Shown here: positions 11,236-21,952 of the stretch, one piece after another
How positions within the stretch are numbered: position 1 is the first letter of the stretch
Layout: every line of letters begins with the position of its first letter
Source: Rhodamnia argentea
Lineage: Eukaryota; Streptophyta; Magnoliopsida; Myrtales; Myrtaceae
Reading direction: 5' to 3'
NCBI RefSeq assembly: GCF_020921035.1
Contig: NC_063155.1
Span: forward strand, 2,403,001 to 2,467,000
DNA length: 64,000 nt
Translations under genes and position numbers: made by a program
Notes under the pieces: model-generated
The model's database searches: none
The model's input: the letters and a program-made list of their open reading frames with translations, nothing else
Told to the model about the DNA's origin: nothing

Positions 11236-13892
11236 ATGGCGACCGAAACCCCCGAGTTCCTTCCTTATCGGTTCATCGCCCGCTTTGATGGTATCATCAA
11301 TAGTGATGATGCTGATCACTATTTCCTCAAGTTGTTGAACACTCATCGAGAGCATGCCGGTCTCATTCTCGAGCCCAGTCTCCATGATCACCACCATATT
11401 CCATCATCTCTTCAATCTTGCTTCCCAATGCGGGTCGATGAGCAGCTTCCCATTCAAGCCTCTTTACTAAAGGACATTTGGTCCATGCCGGCTCAGCGAT
11501 TTAGGAGTTTTCCGTTATTTGATGACGGGGCTTATACCTGGTTCCAAAGGCTTCAAGAGGATACTTCGACGGTTGGTCTGCGGGAAACGGCGCGGATCGT
11601 GACAGCAATTGAGGTCAGCATGTTGTCCCATGATTTGAATAAAGGCTTACTAGGGTCCGTCACAAGCTCTCGGTCCTCCTCTATCAATTGTTTTTTCTTC
11701 CCGTTGGGTCCCATGTCCGTAACTCTTCTAAATACTTTTGCCATAGCTGGTTTCTCCCCTTATGGGGCCTCGGTCAAGAACCCGGGAAAAACCAAAGAGT
11801 GCCCCATATCCGACGATACCCTCGCTTACGGAAAGTTCATCGATGCCCACCGTAGAACATCTGGGGAAGTTTCCCTCGAAGAACGAACAGTTTTTCTTCT
11901 TTTTTGGCTGTCGAAGTATCTATTCTTTAGCCCAACCCTCAAAGTGTCTAAGGACTACTACGACCTTGCCTTACTTCTAGCAAAAGGGAACCTTGTTGCC
12001 CTTGGCCCTCTTGCTCTGGCTTCTCCGTACGGGAGTATTTCTTACGCTGCTCGACTAATGTCGAATTCCGAAGAGGATGGTGTCTTGTCGGGTCCGCTCC
12101 GGATTCTCCAAGCTTGGGTCGCATTCTACTTCCCTTTCATGTTTGAGAGCGTCTCTTTCTTCAATCCCAACATGGTTCCTTTGAAGCTTGGCATCCGACT
12201 TCTCCAAGCTGCCCCCTCAAAGGTCCCTAGTGATGTTCAACCTTTTCAGTTCTTCCTTCGACGCCTTCCGTCTCACGAGGCCGATCGAATAGATTTATTT
12301 CCTTACCGCTCAAGCGAATTTAATTCTTGTTTCAACTCTCGAACCTTAAAATGGTTCAACCACCGTGACTTTTGGACCTTTGTCCCATTCCCTCGAGACC
12401 TTCCACTCCGGCTATGTCTTAAAGGAAGGTTCTATCCTGGTTTTGAACCATATTCTCCCCAATACTGCGCCGGGCGGTTCGGCCTTCGACAGGCAGTGCC
12501 TATGCCCATCCCTTATCTCATGGATTTCCCATCGATGGACATCAAGCTCGATGGACCGTTCACCTGTTGTGCCGAAATTACTACCATGATGTATCGGCGG
12601 TTTTCGGGGGACATCCCATCAGCACTTCGTTCAAGTCCCGGCGTGACTTCTGAGTTTACGACCTGGTGGACGTCCTTCGCCTTCGAAAGCCCTTTCGAAG
12701 ATGCCATCTCATCCATCCTTCAAAGTAACCGGATACTGCCCTTTGGTCCTACTCTGAAGAAAACTGGGAAAAAGGGTGCAACCAAAGCTCTCTCGATTGG
12801 TGGTCGCAAACGTCCGACGACCGTTTCTGGTGAGTCTCTTTCTTCCTAACTTTCTCGGTACTACTGGCCCGGAGTGATTTTTGCTTTACTTTCACTGTTA
12901 GGTGATGATTCTGACGACGAAGCCGATGAGGAGACGCTCACCTCTCTTAAACGGCGAAAGATGGTAGTGAAGAACAGCAAATCTCCAGTGGAATCTCCGA
13001 TAGTTCCTCAGCACGTCGAAGCGTCTCCAACCGCTCATCTTGAAGATCCTTTGGCGGATCTTGATCAACTGCTGGGGGGTCCAGCAACATTACCATTCTT
13101 GGAGGTTCGTCCGGACCTGCGGCTCCTTCGCCTACTGAGCCTCAAGGGGAACCTTCTTCGCCGACCCTTGCCATTGTCCCGGCCCCGATAGTCGAAGCTC
13201 CTTTAATAGCTGAAGATCCCTCAACACTTGAAGACCCTTCATCTGCGGGCGTTATTTGGGATCTTCCTATCGCTTCTCTTCTTTCGTCGCCCATCGAAGA
13301 CGTTCGAACTCATCTTGTTGGATCTTCTCGCTCTTCGGATCACTCGAGTATGCCCGAATCAAGCGGCTCGCTTGACTCGGAGATTTTCAGCAAACCGGGA
13401 ATCATGCTATCTTGCTCCCTGGACCTTGTTCATTTATGGGTAGCCTCCTTTGTCGACAACCCGTCGAATATTCAAAACATCCAATCTGTGATGGAGTGGT
13501 CGGTCAAAGAGGAAGTCGGTGTGAAACTTCCCGAAGGCCTAGTCCGCCGGGTGAAAACATTCTTGGAGCACTTTCCTACTCCCTTTATGCATTTTCGACG
13601 TTGTCGGGACAAGGTGTTTGCTCTATCGAATTTTCCCGATCAGCTCTTTTCTCCTAGCTCCGAGACCCAAGAAGCGAGGCAACTTGTAACTCAAGGAGAA
13701 CAGTCCCTTCAATCTGCTGTCGACGAGCTTGCTGCTTTGGATAAGAAGGAGGCTACCCTGGAGCAAATGAGGCTGGCGATAGAGAGAGAACTAAAGGAGA
13801 TTCGAAGTCAGCGATCGACAGTACTTTCTCGTCGATCCTCTATAGAAGATCAACTGAAAACGTTCGCGGCTTCCTTAGAAGAGAGGAAATGA
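11236..13892 (+). pseudogene. Antisense ORF 1: plant-mobile-domain-like protein with coiled-coil tail
   Basis: Starts at ATG 11236 in a good context (TCATGGCG). Exon 1 (11236-12829) encodes ~531 residues resembling the plant mobile domain (PMD, 'aminotransferase-like') family: a helical, Trp/Phe-rich core with FLLFWLSKYLF, LALGPLALASPYG and GPLRILQAWVAFYFPFMFE, then YCAGRFGLRQAVPMP. A 72-bp intron (12830-12901) has GTGAGT and TTAG ends and keeps frame into an acidic exon 2 (GDDSDDEADEE) followed by basic KRRK. The frame breaks at a G6 run (13074-13079) but continues in the neighbouring frame through Pro/Ser-rich sequence to a coiled coil (about 13665-13890) and a stop at 13890-13892. It lies inside the Ty3 element, antisense to its gag-pol. 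PMD proteins occur both as plant nuclear factors (MAIN/MAIL) and on transposons. The PMD call is by motif impression. Confidence 0.6.
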
Positions 13893-14034
13893 GCCGATTG
13901 CGCTCGGGTTGTGCGGGCAGAAGTAAACCGACGTCATACTAGGAATGTGTATATAGATAAAAATAAGAAGTTTGAACGTTTACTCTGTGAGCTGCTTGAG
14001 GGGATCAAGACGGCTTTGTATCTTGATTTTCGTC

Positions 14035-14040
14035 AATAAA
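14035..14040 (+). terminator. Candidate polyadenylation signal of antisense ORF 1
   Basis: AATAAA lies 143 bp after the ORF 1 stop codon and ahead of a T-rich tract, in the orientation needed for an antisense transcript. Confidence 0.45.
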
Positions 14041-14152
14041 ATCTCCCCTTCTTTCTCCTTATTTTATGTATTGCATTCTGCCACGATCCATGTAATTGCC
14101 CACGCCCGAGTAATCGCCATCACAATCCCGAGTCGGTTACTTCAAAATCCCT

Positions 14153-14160
14153 TATAAATA
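14153..14160 (+). promoter_or_regulatory. TATA box before antisense ORF 2
   Basis: TATAAATA on the plus strand, about 50 bp before the ATG at 14210, which would give a leader of some 20-25 bases. The same octamer stands before antisense ORF 3. Confidence 0.5.
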
Positions 14161-14209
14161 ATGATTGCCTCCAAATGCCAATTCATACGAACTTTGCTAT
14201 CAAGTTCAC

Positions 14210-16480
14210 ATGAGTACTCGCATGACTCCTTGCTTGTCGCGCTTCGACGCTTTCTCTCACAACGAGGCCAAAAAGGAACTTTCCTTATCCTTCATGGATC
14301 ACCAACCCAGCAATGGTCACATAATTTTGGGTCCGCATCTCACAAGTTTGCCACCCCCTTCTTCACCGATTAATTGCTTTCCCATTGCTCTCCGAAGAAG
14401 TCTTACCCTTTGAGCAATCTATTATTTGTACCTCTGCTTGGTCGTCGAGTAACTATAGATTTTCTTCATACCCAACCTTCGACCATCAGGTTTACAACTG
14501 GTACAAACAACTAGAAGGAGAAGCGACTACCATCCGGGCACAAGCCAGGATAGATGTCCTATTGTCCTTTTGCGGTACATCTATTGACCCCTCGGAGTTT
14601 GGCCTCGTCGGTAGTTTGTGTTGCTTTTGGTCACCGTCATCGAACTGTTTCTTTTTGCCTATTGGTCCAGTGACCCCTACCCTTCTTGATATTTAGTTTC
14701 TGACCGGTCTTTCTCCATTTATCGACGGTGACTCTCGACCTCCGGACAACCAATTTTTCCTTGATATGTCCTCTCGCCTTAACCCGCCATATGGCGAATT
14801 CATGGATCGCCATGCTAAACCTTCAGGACCCATCCTTCTCGGGGAACATACAGCCTTCCTTTTATGTTGGCTTTGCAAATATGTCTTTTGTCTCCCCACA
14901 TGTCGAATTTCCTCGGAATTCCTTAATATGGCCTATGAACCGGCATGTGGTGTTGATATTGGCCAAGGCCGGATGTTCCTGGCTGCATTATATCGGGGAT
15001 TGTCGGATGCTCAATCTTCGCTGATGGACAATCATCCTGCCCCCTTTTCGGGTCCTTTATGGATTCTGCACTATTGGCTCCGAGTGTACTTTCCTCATAT
15101 GTTTTTTGATCAAGCGCTCACTTCGACGACCGAATCATCGAAAATTAAAAGAGATGATGTACCCATGGCGTTCAATCGGACCCTTCGTTGTACCCACGAC
15201 AATCTTACCGCTTTCGACGACTTCCTTATTGAACTGTTGTCTCTCACCAGCTTTGATTTCTCCAGGCTGCCCGTCGATAATGATATCTATAGCTCCTCCA
15301 GTGCAGATCCCGATTCTCATCTTTTCTGGATGAGCGTGTTAGTCCCAGCTGACTTAGCCATGAATTTGTCCGGTGGCGGCAAATTCTCATCGGGATTTGA
15401 GATTTATAATCCTCATTATTGTGCTCGCCAATTCGGGCTTACTCGGGGGATTCCAATGCCGGTGGTGTATTCCATGAATTTCCCTTTTTCTCGTCGCGGG
15501 GAGGAGGTGACCGACATGATGGGCCATATCGAAGTTGTACACGCTGTTCTCAAACGCTTTGTATTTGTCGACTTCTCTAGCCATTCTTGTAGTACCTCAT
15601 TTTTCGACAAGTGGTGGCTCTCCTACCGCTCCTCTTTGTTCTCAACCAGTGCAATGGACGTTCTCTCGAAAGTCTATCGACACTCATTGGGCTTGCTGCA
15701 TCCTCTAAGAAGACCCGCTTCTTTCGTTATACCGAGCATTATACTTGAGCAACCGATCGATAAAGGTAAACCCTTTGTTGATATAAACAATCTGATAATG
15801 AAAGTGGGTACTTTTCTGCATTCTTGCTTAATGTAATTATTGATCCGACTTTCTTCCCGGATGATTCACTGGCTTCTGACGGTCGCACGGATGACTTACC
15901 CAACAAATCGTGGGTTGTTCATATGAACATGGCGAGTGCCTCGGCTGGCCCATGGAATACTCTTCGCTGCGACTATTCATACCTTCGCGGCAAGTGGTCA
16001 CGCTTGCATGACTTACTAGGAGGAGGATATGCCTACATATGTAACCAAGCATCCGTTGAGGACGAGATCAAAGCTCTCCTTGCTTTTCTGGCCCATTTGT
16101 CCTATCCGGTCCAATGTCGTGCCCTTGGATTTGCCATTAATGAACTCTTCCTCACATTTGGCTCGACTTTAAGGTCCTTGAGGACAAGGCAGCGTGAACT
16201 AGCGATTATCGACAAGTTGGAAACAGATTCCCTTCTTTGCGACAATGAGCTGGCTTATCAACGTAGTGTTCTTGATACCTTGGAAAGTGACGGTTGTACC
16301 ACCCTGCAAGTACTATCTACACAATTGAAGGCAATCAAACAGCAAGAAGCAATTTGCGAATCACTGCACCTTGATATGATGCGGGCCGGTCATCGAAAGG
16401 AGGCAATTGTTGACGCCAACCGCAATAGTGAAATGCAACTTCATAGTTTCGTCTTGAGTCTTGAACAGCACGTATTGTAG
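14210..16480 (+). pseudogene. Antisense ORF 2: second plant-mobile-domain-like gene, broken
   Basis: A diverged relative of ORF 1 in the same orientation. From ATG 14210 the protein follows ORF 1 (CLSRFDAF against FIARFDGI), shifts frame near 14380, and continues from about 14385 to 15765 interrupted by a single TAG at 14694-14696. Shared landmarks are SSNCFFLPIGP (ORF 1: SINCFFFPLGP), GPLWILHYWLRVYFPHMF and YCARQFGLTRGIPMP. The intron seen in ORF 1 seems to have a counterpart: a donor-like GGTAAAC at 15765, but the expected acceptor position reads TTAA instead of TTAG. The downstream frame (about 15830-16480) gives ~215 residues ending in helical, coiled-coil-like sequence, as in ORF 1. It is probably a tandem duplicate, or a second captured copy, that has decayed further. 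Confidence 0.6.
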
Positions 16481-16857
16481 TCCGTTGTTGCTAGTCCCAT
16501 ATTAATGCCACATGTCCTTATCGTCTTATTCTATCATTGAACTGCCGGTATTAGTGTCAATTCACCAAAGCTCATCATGACATGATCTTCTCGGGATCAT
16601 CCTTTTTCCATGCGACATTTAATGAAAGACGTCGTTTCCGATTCTCCTTCCGAATTCAAATCGTCATGACGGTTCGTCATGGTTAATAGCCAGCGGGAAA
16701 CCCGCCACTCGCGTCATTATGGTTACTTATGTGTTTCACCAATCACGATATACCTTCTCGCCTCGATAACCGTCCACTAACTTTTACTGTCTCGATCGTC
16801 GGAAGGTCGTGGGCGAATACTCGGCATCATGGGACGAACCGTTCATTGGCCTTTATC

Positions 16858-16865
16858 TATAAATA
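16858..16865 (+). promoter_or_regulatory. TATA box before antisense ORF 3
   Basis: TATAAATA followed by AGG, 77 bp before the ATG at 16942, predicts a transcription start near 16890 and a ~50-base leader. The match and spacing are typical for a plant RNA polymerase II core promoter. Confidence 0.6.
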
Positions 16866-16941
16866 GGATCACTTGCCGGGAGTGCGTCTTCATCCAAACC
16901 CTTCTGCCTTTCATCCTTGGAGAAAACTTCTCAAAGCCTTA

Positions 16942-17686
16942 ATGGAGCGTGCTTCTTCTTCTACGGCTACATCTCCCTCTACATACTTCAGCCGTGAGTT
17001 TTCAGCTATACGGAGGGAGATTATCTCCCTTCCGAGTTACACATATACCATGCTGGTGGTGAAATCGCGGGCCCTCGAGAAACCGCATGCCCCGCTCAAC
17101 CGTTCTGCGCCCCAAAATCTTCCCTCCGACCACCCGTTCCGGTCGGACTACGAAGAGTTCATTACACTCTTCGACTACGGGATGGAGAAGTTTCGCCGGA
17201 ATCTAGCGACCATGTCTCAACATGATCTCACCGAACACGAAGTTTGGTGTAAGATCGAAGAGATTGAGAACGGCGAGGTGATGCATAAGGAACTCTGCAA
17301 CGTCCAAGAAGCCCTCCATGCCTCTCATGCTACCGTCCTCCAACTTCGGAACATTGTTTCTGACCGCTTGACTGCCAGCCAGCGACATCTACGCGAGCCT
17401 CCGAAGGAATCCGAGCGGCGGGAACATGAACTGGCTGAAGCCTGCGAGACCCGCTCCTTGGCTTCCATTGGGGCCCCTTTGGAGGGTCCGAAGGCCATGT
17501 TGGACTCCACCAATGGTCTTACGTAGGGTTAGAAGGAGCACCTTCAGCGGCTGGAGAACGAAAAGGACAAGCTGGAGGCGGCACTGGAGGAGTTGGCTGA
17601 AGCTCATCACCGCGCGAAGGAAGAGAACGCCAAGTTAGAGTGCCGGCTGCGGGGCTTCGTGGTTCGTTTCGGGGAGCACTTCCGGT
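16942..17686 (+). pseudogene. Antisense ORF 3: coiled-coil protein of unknown function
   Basis: From ATG 16942 the frame runs to TAG 17524-17526 (~194 residues). After that stop and a second TAG at 17530, the same frame continues as a clear coiled coil (LQRLENEKDKLEAALEELAE) to TAA 17684-17686, which suggests an ancestral ~247-residue protein lost its last 50 residues to recent stops. The N-terminus is Ser/Thr-rich; the middle contains YEEFITLFDYGMEKFRRNL, and from about residue 110 the sequence is charged and helical. I recognise no family. It converges with the end of gag-pol (17814), leaving ~130 bp between the two 3' ends. It resembles the C-terminal parts of ORFs 1 and 2 only in being helical. 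Confidence 0.5.
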
Positions 17687-17813
17687 AAGGGTCTGCTGGG
17701 GCGAGCAAGCAAGAGGAAGAGAGAGAGAAAGAGAGGAGGGAAGAAGGAGAGAGAAAGTGAGGGAAAGAGAAAGTGAGGGATGTATTAAAGTTTTATGAAT
17801 GAATTGAATTTTC

Positions 17814-20800
17814 TCACTCCTTGTCCTCTGACTCTTCTTGCATTTCCCACATCGATGGGTAGAACTTTTTCAAACATTTCCCGTTGATCGAGTGTTGTAG
17901 TTCTCTTCCATCGATCTCCATTACTCGATATGCATTCCCCGGGAGGATGTCTATTATCAAGTATAGTCCTTCCCACTTCGACGACCATTTGCCAAACTTT
18001 TCGTTGTCGAGGTTCATAGGCAAAATAGTCTTCCACACCAAGTCTCCTACGTCGAAACGCTTAGCTTTCACGTGTTTGTTGTAAGCCTTGGCAACCCTTC
18101 GCTTCTGAGCCATTAATTTCTCTAGTCTTGTGGCTCGGTTCTCTCCCAATTCATCAATGTTGGCGTATATCATTTCATCATACCGCTCTTTAACAATACC
18201 ATCTTGGAGTTTTACTCTTAATGATTGCACCGTAATCTCCAAGGGTAACACTGCCTCTTGTCCATATGTTAGCATGTAAGGAGTGACTCCAGTGCTTGAT
18301 CTTTTGGAAGTTCGATAAGCCCATAACACTGTCGACAACAATGAGTCCCATTCCCTTGGGTTGTCCTCCAAATGCTTTTTAATCAATCCGATGATTATTT
18401 TGTTGGAAGCTTCTGCTTGGCCATTAGCTTGAACGTAGTAGGGTGTCGAATGAATCATCTTGATACCCCTCGACTTAGTAAAATCCCGTACTTCTTGGCC
18501 TGTGAAGACTGTCCCTTGGTCAGCGGTGATAGTCTCTAGAATCCCAAATCGATGAATAATTCGTTCTTCGATGAACTCCCTAAGCTTTTTTTGTGTCACG
18601 CTTTTATACGACGCCGCTTCGACCCATTTTGTGAAGTAGTCCGTGGCCACTAAAATGAAATTGTGCTTCTTCGACGAGGGAGGATAAATTTTCCCTATTA
18701 TGTCCATTGCCCAACCTCGAAAAGGTCACGGCTTGATAATTGGGTTCGTCGGTGCGGCAGGTACTCGTTGGATTGGTCCATGCCTTTGGCATGATTGACA
18801 CCCTTTCGCGTAGTCAATGTAGTCTTGGGTGATTGTTGGCCAAAAATATCCATATCGCCTTAACAACCACTTTGTTTTCAATCCAGCTTGATGCGCACCA
18901 CGGATCCCTTCATGGACTTCCGTCATGACTAGCATCGCTTCCTCCCGCCCCAAGCACTTGAGAAGCAATCCGTCGATTGTCTTTCGATACAACTCGTTGT
19001 CGATCAACAGATATTTTAGGGCTTTTCTTTTGAAATCTTTACTACCGGAACCTGAATTTTTCAAGTAGTTCACCAAAGGGGTTCTCCAATCTTGTCGGCC
19101 TTTGGTTTCTCCCGAGCTTTCAGATTGCTCGGTCATCATTACCCGAGCATCTATCGATGGTAAGGTCCTTACCTGAGTAATGATGTGGTCCGCTAGTTCC
19201 TTCGATATACGATATCCCGACGCCATTTGAGCCAATTCGTTAGCTTCTGAATTTTCACTCCTCTTGACATGGATTAGCTCGTATTCGACGAACTTCGACA
19301 ACGGTTCTTTCGCCAGGTGATGATGTCTAATAATGTTTTCATTCAAACATTGATACTCACCGCTTAGTTGTTTGATCACCAGGTGAGAATCGCCCTTCAC
19401 TTTAATTGACCTGATCCCCATGTCAATTAAAACATTCGATCCCACGATCGGGGCTTCATATTCGGCTTGGTTATTTGAGCATTCAAAGTCAAGCCCGAAT
19501 ATGAGTTTTGTTTTCTGTCGAAAAGGTGATATAACCATGATTCCTGCGCTCGCTGAACCGGACGCCACTGACCCATCGAAATATAGTATCCAAGGTGCAA
19601 AACCAAGATAATTTTCATCATCCTCGATTTTTAAACCTGAAGGGTATTCGGTAATGAAATCGGATCTTGCTCGCCCTTTTCTCGCTTTGAGCGGCACATA
19701 AACCAGGTCGATTTCTATCGGAGTTAACGCCCATTTTGCAATCCGGCCCTTGATGATTGGCCTGGACAACATGTACTTAATTACGTCTGTTTTACAAATT
19801 ACATGTACCGTAGTCGGCAACATATAATGTCGTAATTTTGTACAGGCGTAATACAATGATAAACATAGTTTTTCGATGGACATGTATCTCGTCTCGGCAT
19901 CATTGAGCATCCTACTTAGGTAGTACACGGCATGCTCTTTCCCTTCGTCGTTTTCTTGAGCCAGCATACTCCCGATCGTTGTATCGGCGGCCGATAAATA
20001 CAACTTCAATGGCTGTCCCGCCTTTGGTGGTGTCAATCTTGTTGGCTTGATGAGATACTCTTTTAACTTGTCGAAAGCCACCTGATGTTTCTCTTCCCAC
20101 ACAAATTCTCGCTCATTCTTCAATTTGAGCAACGGGGAGAAAACTTCGATTTTTCCCGAGAGGTTAGCTATAAAACGCCGCAAGAAATTTAATTTCCCGA
20201 TTAACATTTGCAGCTGTTTTTTATTATCAGGAGACAACAATTTTGAAATAGCCTTAGCTTTATTCATGTCTACCTCTATACCTATTTGATGAACCAAAAA
20301 AACCAAGGAAATTGTCGGCTTTTATCCCTAAAGCGCATTTCAAAGGATTCATTTTTAATTTAAATTTGCGCATTCTCTCAAAAGCTTGCTCTAGGTGGTC
20401 CGGATGACTTACCCGGTCTATTTTGACGATGACGTCATCGATGTAGACCTCCATGAACTCCCCAATCATATCATGGAAAATGTAATTCATTGCCCTTTGA
20501 TACGTAGCACCGGTATTCTTCAATCCAAAAGGCATGACGGCCCATTCGAACGTGCCAATGGCCCCGGAGCATCTAAATGCTATCTTGTGAACATCCTGTC
20601 TTGCTATAAATATCTGATTATACCCGGAATGTCCGTCCATGAGGGACATCATTTCATTATTGGAGGCCGAATCGATCAACATATCGGCCATGGGCATCCG
20701 GTACTCGTCTTTCGGGGTGGCCGCGTTAAGGTCATGGAAATCAACACACACTCGGAGTTTGCCATTCTTCTTCCCGACCGGCACAATATTCGATAACCAT

Positions 20801-21060
20801 TCGACGTACCTTGCTGATCTTATGAATCCGGCCGAAAGGAGACGCTCGATTTCCTCCTTGATTTTAAGGATTACTTCGGGAGCGAACCTTCTAGCAGACT
20901 GTTGGTGTGGTCGAAATCCCCTCTTAATTGGCAATCGATGCTCAACTATGCTCCTCGAAAGACCGGACATCTCATGGCAATTCCAAGCAAAACAATCCTT
21001 ATATTTTCTCAACGGGTTTACCATTTGAACCTTGTACTGCTGATCGAGTAATTGGCTCAC
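17814..21060 (-). pseudogene. Ty3 pol: reverse transcriptase, RNase H, second RNase H, integrase
   Basis: RT (21060-20260) has the palm motifs KLRVCVDFHDLN, MPFGLKNTGATYQR and the catalytic YIDD (EVYIDDVIVK). A one-base frameshift in a T7 run near 20304 separates it from the next frame (20306-18726). This carries a Ty3-type RNase H with a weakened first acidic motif (LYLSAADTT), then an archaeal-like second RNase H with intact LYFDGS, NNQAEYEA and GDSHLV motifs, then the integrase zinc-binding H-H-C-C (VHEGIRGAH...CQSCQRHG). A TGA at 18726-18728, where relatives have the Trp of KPWPFRGW, interrupts the integrase; the core (18707-17814) continues in frame with DYFTKW, TADQG and the catalytic Glu in NGQAEASN. 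No chromodomain follows. The dual RNase H supports Tat-lineage membership. Confidence 0.9.
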
Positions 21061-21307
21061 ATAAGTAGGTTGAGGACGGGCCTCATCTCCGAGAATGACC
21101 TCTTCCAGTGGGTCTTGAGCTTGAATTACCTTGTCGTCCTCCTTAATTGGGGATTCTTCAAAATCTGAAATGCCGTCTGCAAGCTGTCTAGCTTAATCAT
21201 TTTGCTCGGCCCTATAGGCCGCATACCTCTTAGTGAGGTTTTGCGCAAATGACTGACTTTCCATCGGAAAATCGGTTGATTGGTTCCACCGGTTCCTTTC
21301 TTGGGAT

Positions 21308-21952
21308 CTATTCGGTACTCCCTTTGTCGAAACGGCAGAATGCAATATCTCTTGGGTCCACTTCAGGCGGCTTAGATATGCGAAGACAATCATCTGGCAT
21401 CACTTTGTCCCGGCCGGATATACGGGTCCAGGTAACACAAGTCTGGGAATTTGCTTTCACATATTCCACTTTGTCCCCATTCCAGAATGCTAGCATCCGG
21501 TGAAGTGTCGATGGGACACATTGGTTTCCATGTATCCAATCCCGTCCCAATAGCAAGTTATAAGATCCGTCGGCGACGACGACGCTGAAGGACGTCCTCG
21601 ATGTTTTAGATCCGACGGTCGGGTCGGCGACATATACTCCCTTTACTTGAGTAATTTCGCCGGTGAAATCAGACAACTGTATATTCGATGGGATTATTTC
21701 GTCATCATTCCTTCCTATTTTCTTGAAGAAGCGGTACGGAATGAGATTTAACGTTGAACCCCCATCCACCAGTACTTTCATTACCGGCCGCCCGTTGATC
21801 TTGGCATTTATATTGAGCGACCTCAAATGATTTGAGAGATCTTCCATGGGTTTTCTGAATTCCATGGTTTCTTCATCGTTGAAGCAAAACCGAGCCCCTT
21901 CCTTTTCTTGTGTCGTTTCCTTGTCACGGCCCGTCAGCTGAGGTCGACTCAA
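21308..21952 (-). pseudogene. Ty3 aspartic protease region
   Basis: A 214-codon frame holding a retropepsin-like domain. The active-site motif is VLVDGGSTLNLIP, with the DGGS form common in Tat elements instead of DTGA; the later hydrophobic motif LLLGRDWIHG is the second half of the fold. It is in a different phase from gag (end at 21924) and is joined to it by one extra T at about 21954-21956. The sequence between this frame's stop (21308) and RT (21060) continues in another phase (21193-21393), so a further frameshift is present there. Confidence 0.8.

Noticed and set aside
11236..17686. The antisense ORFs as an independent host gene cluster
   Set aside because: They lie strictly between integrase and the polypurine tract of an element with an exact target duplication, so they were carried in with it.
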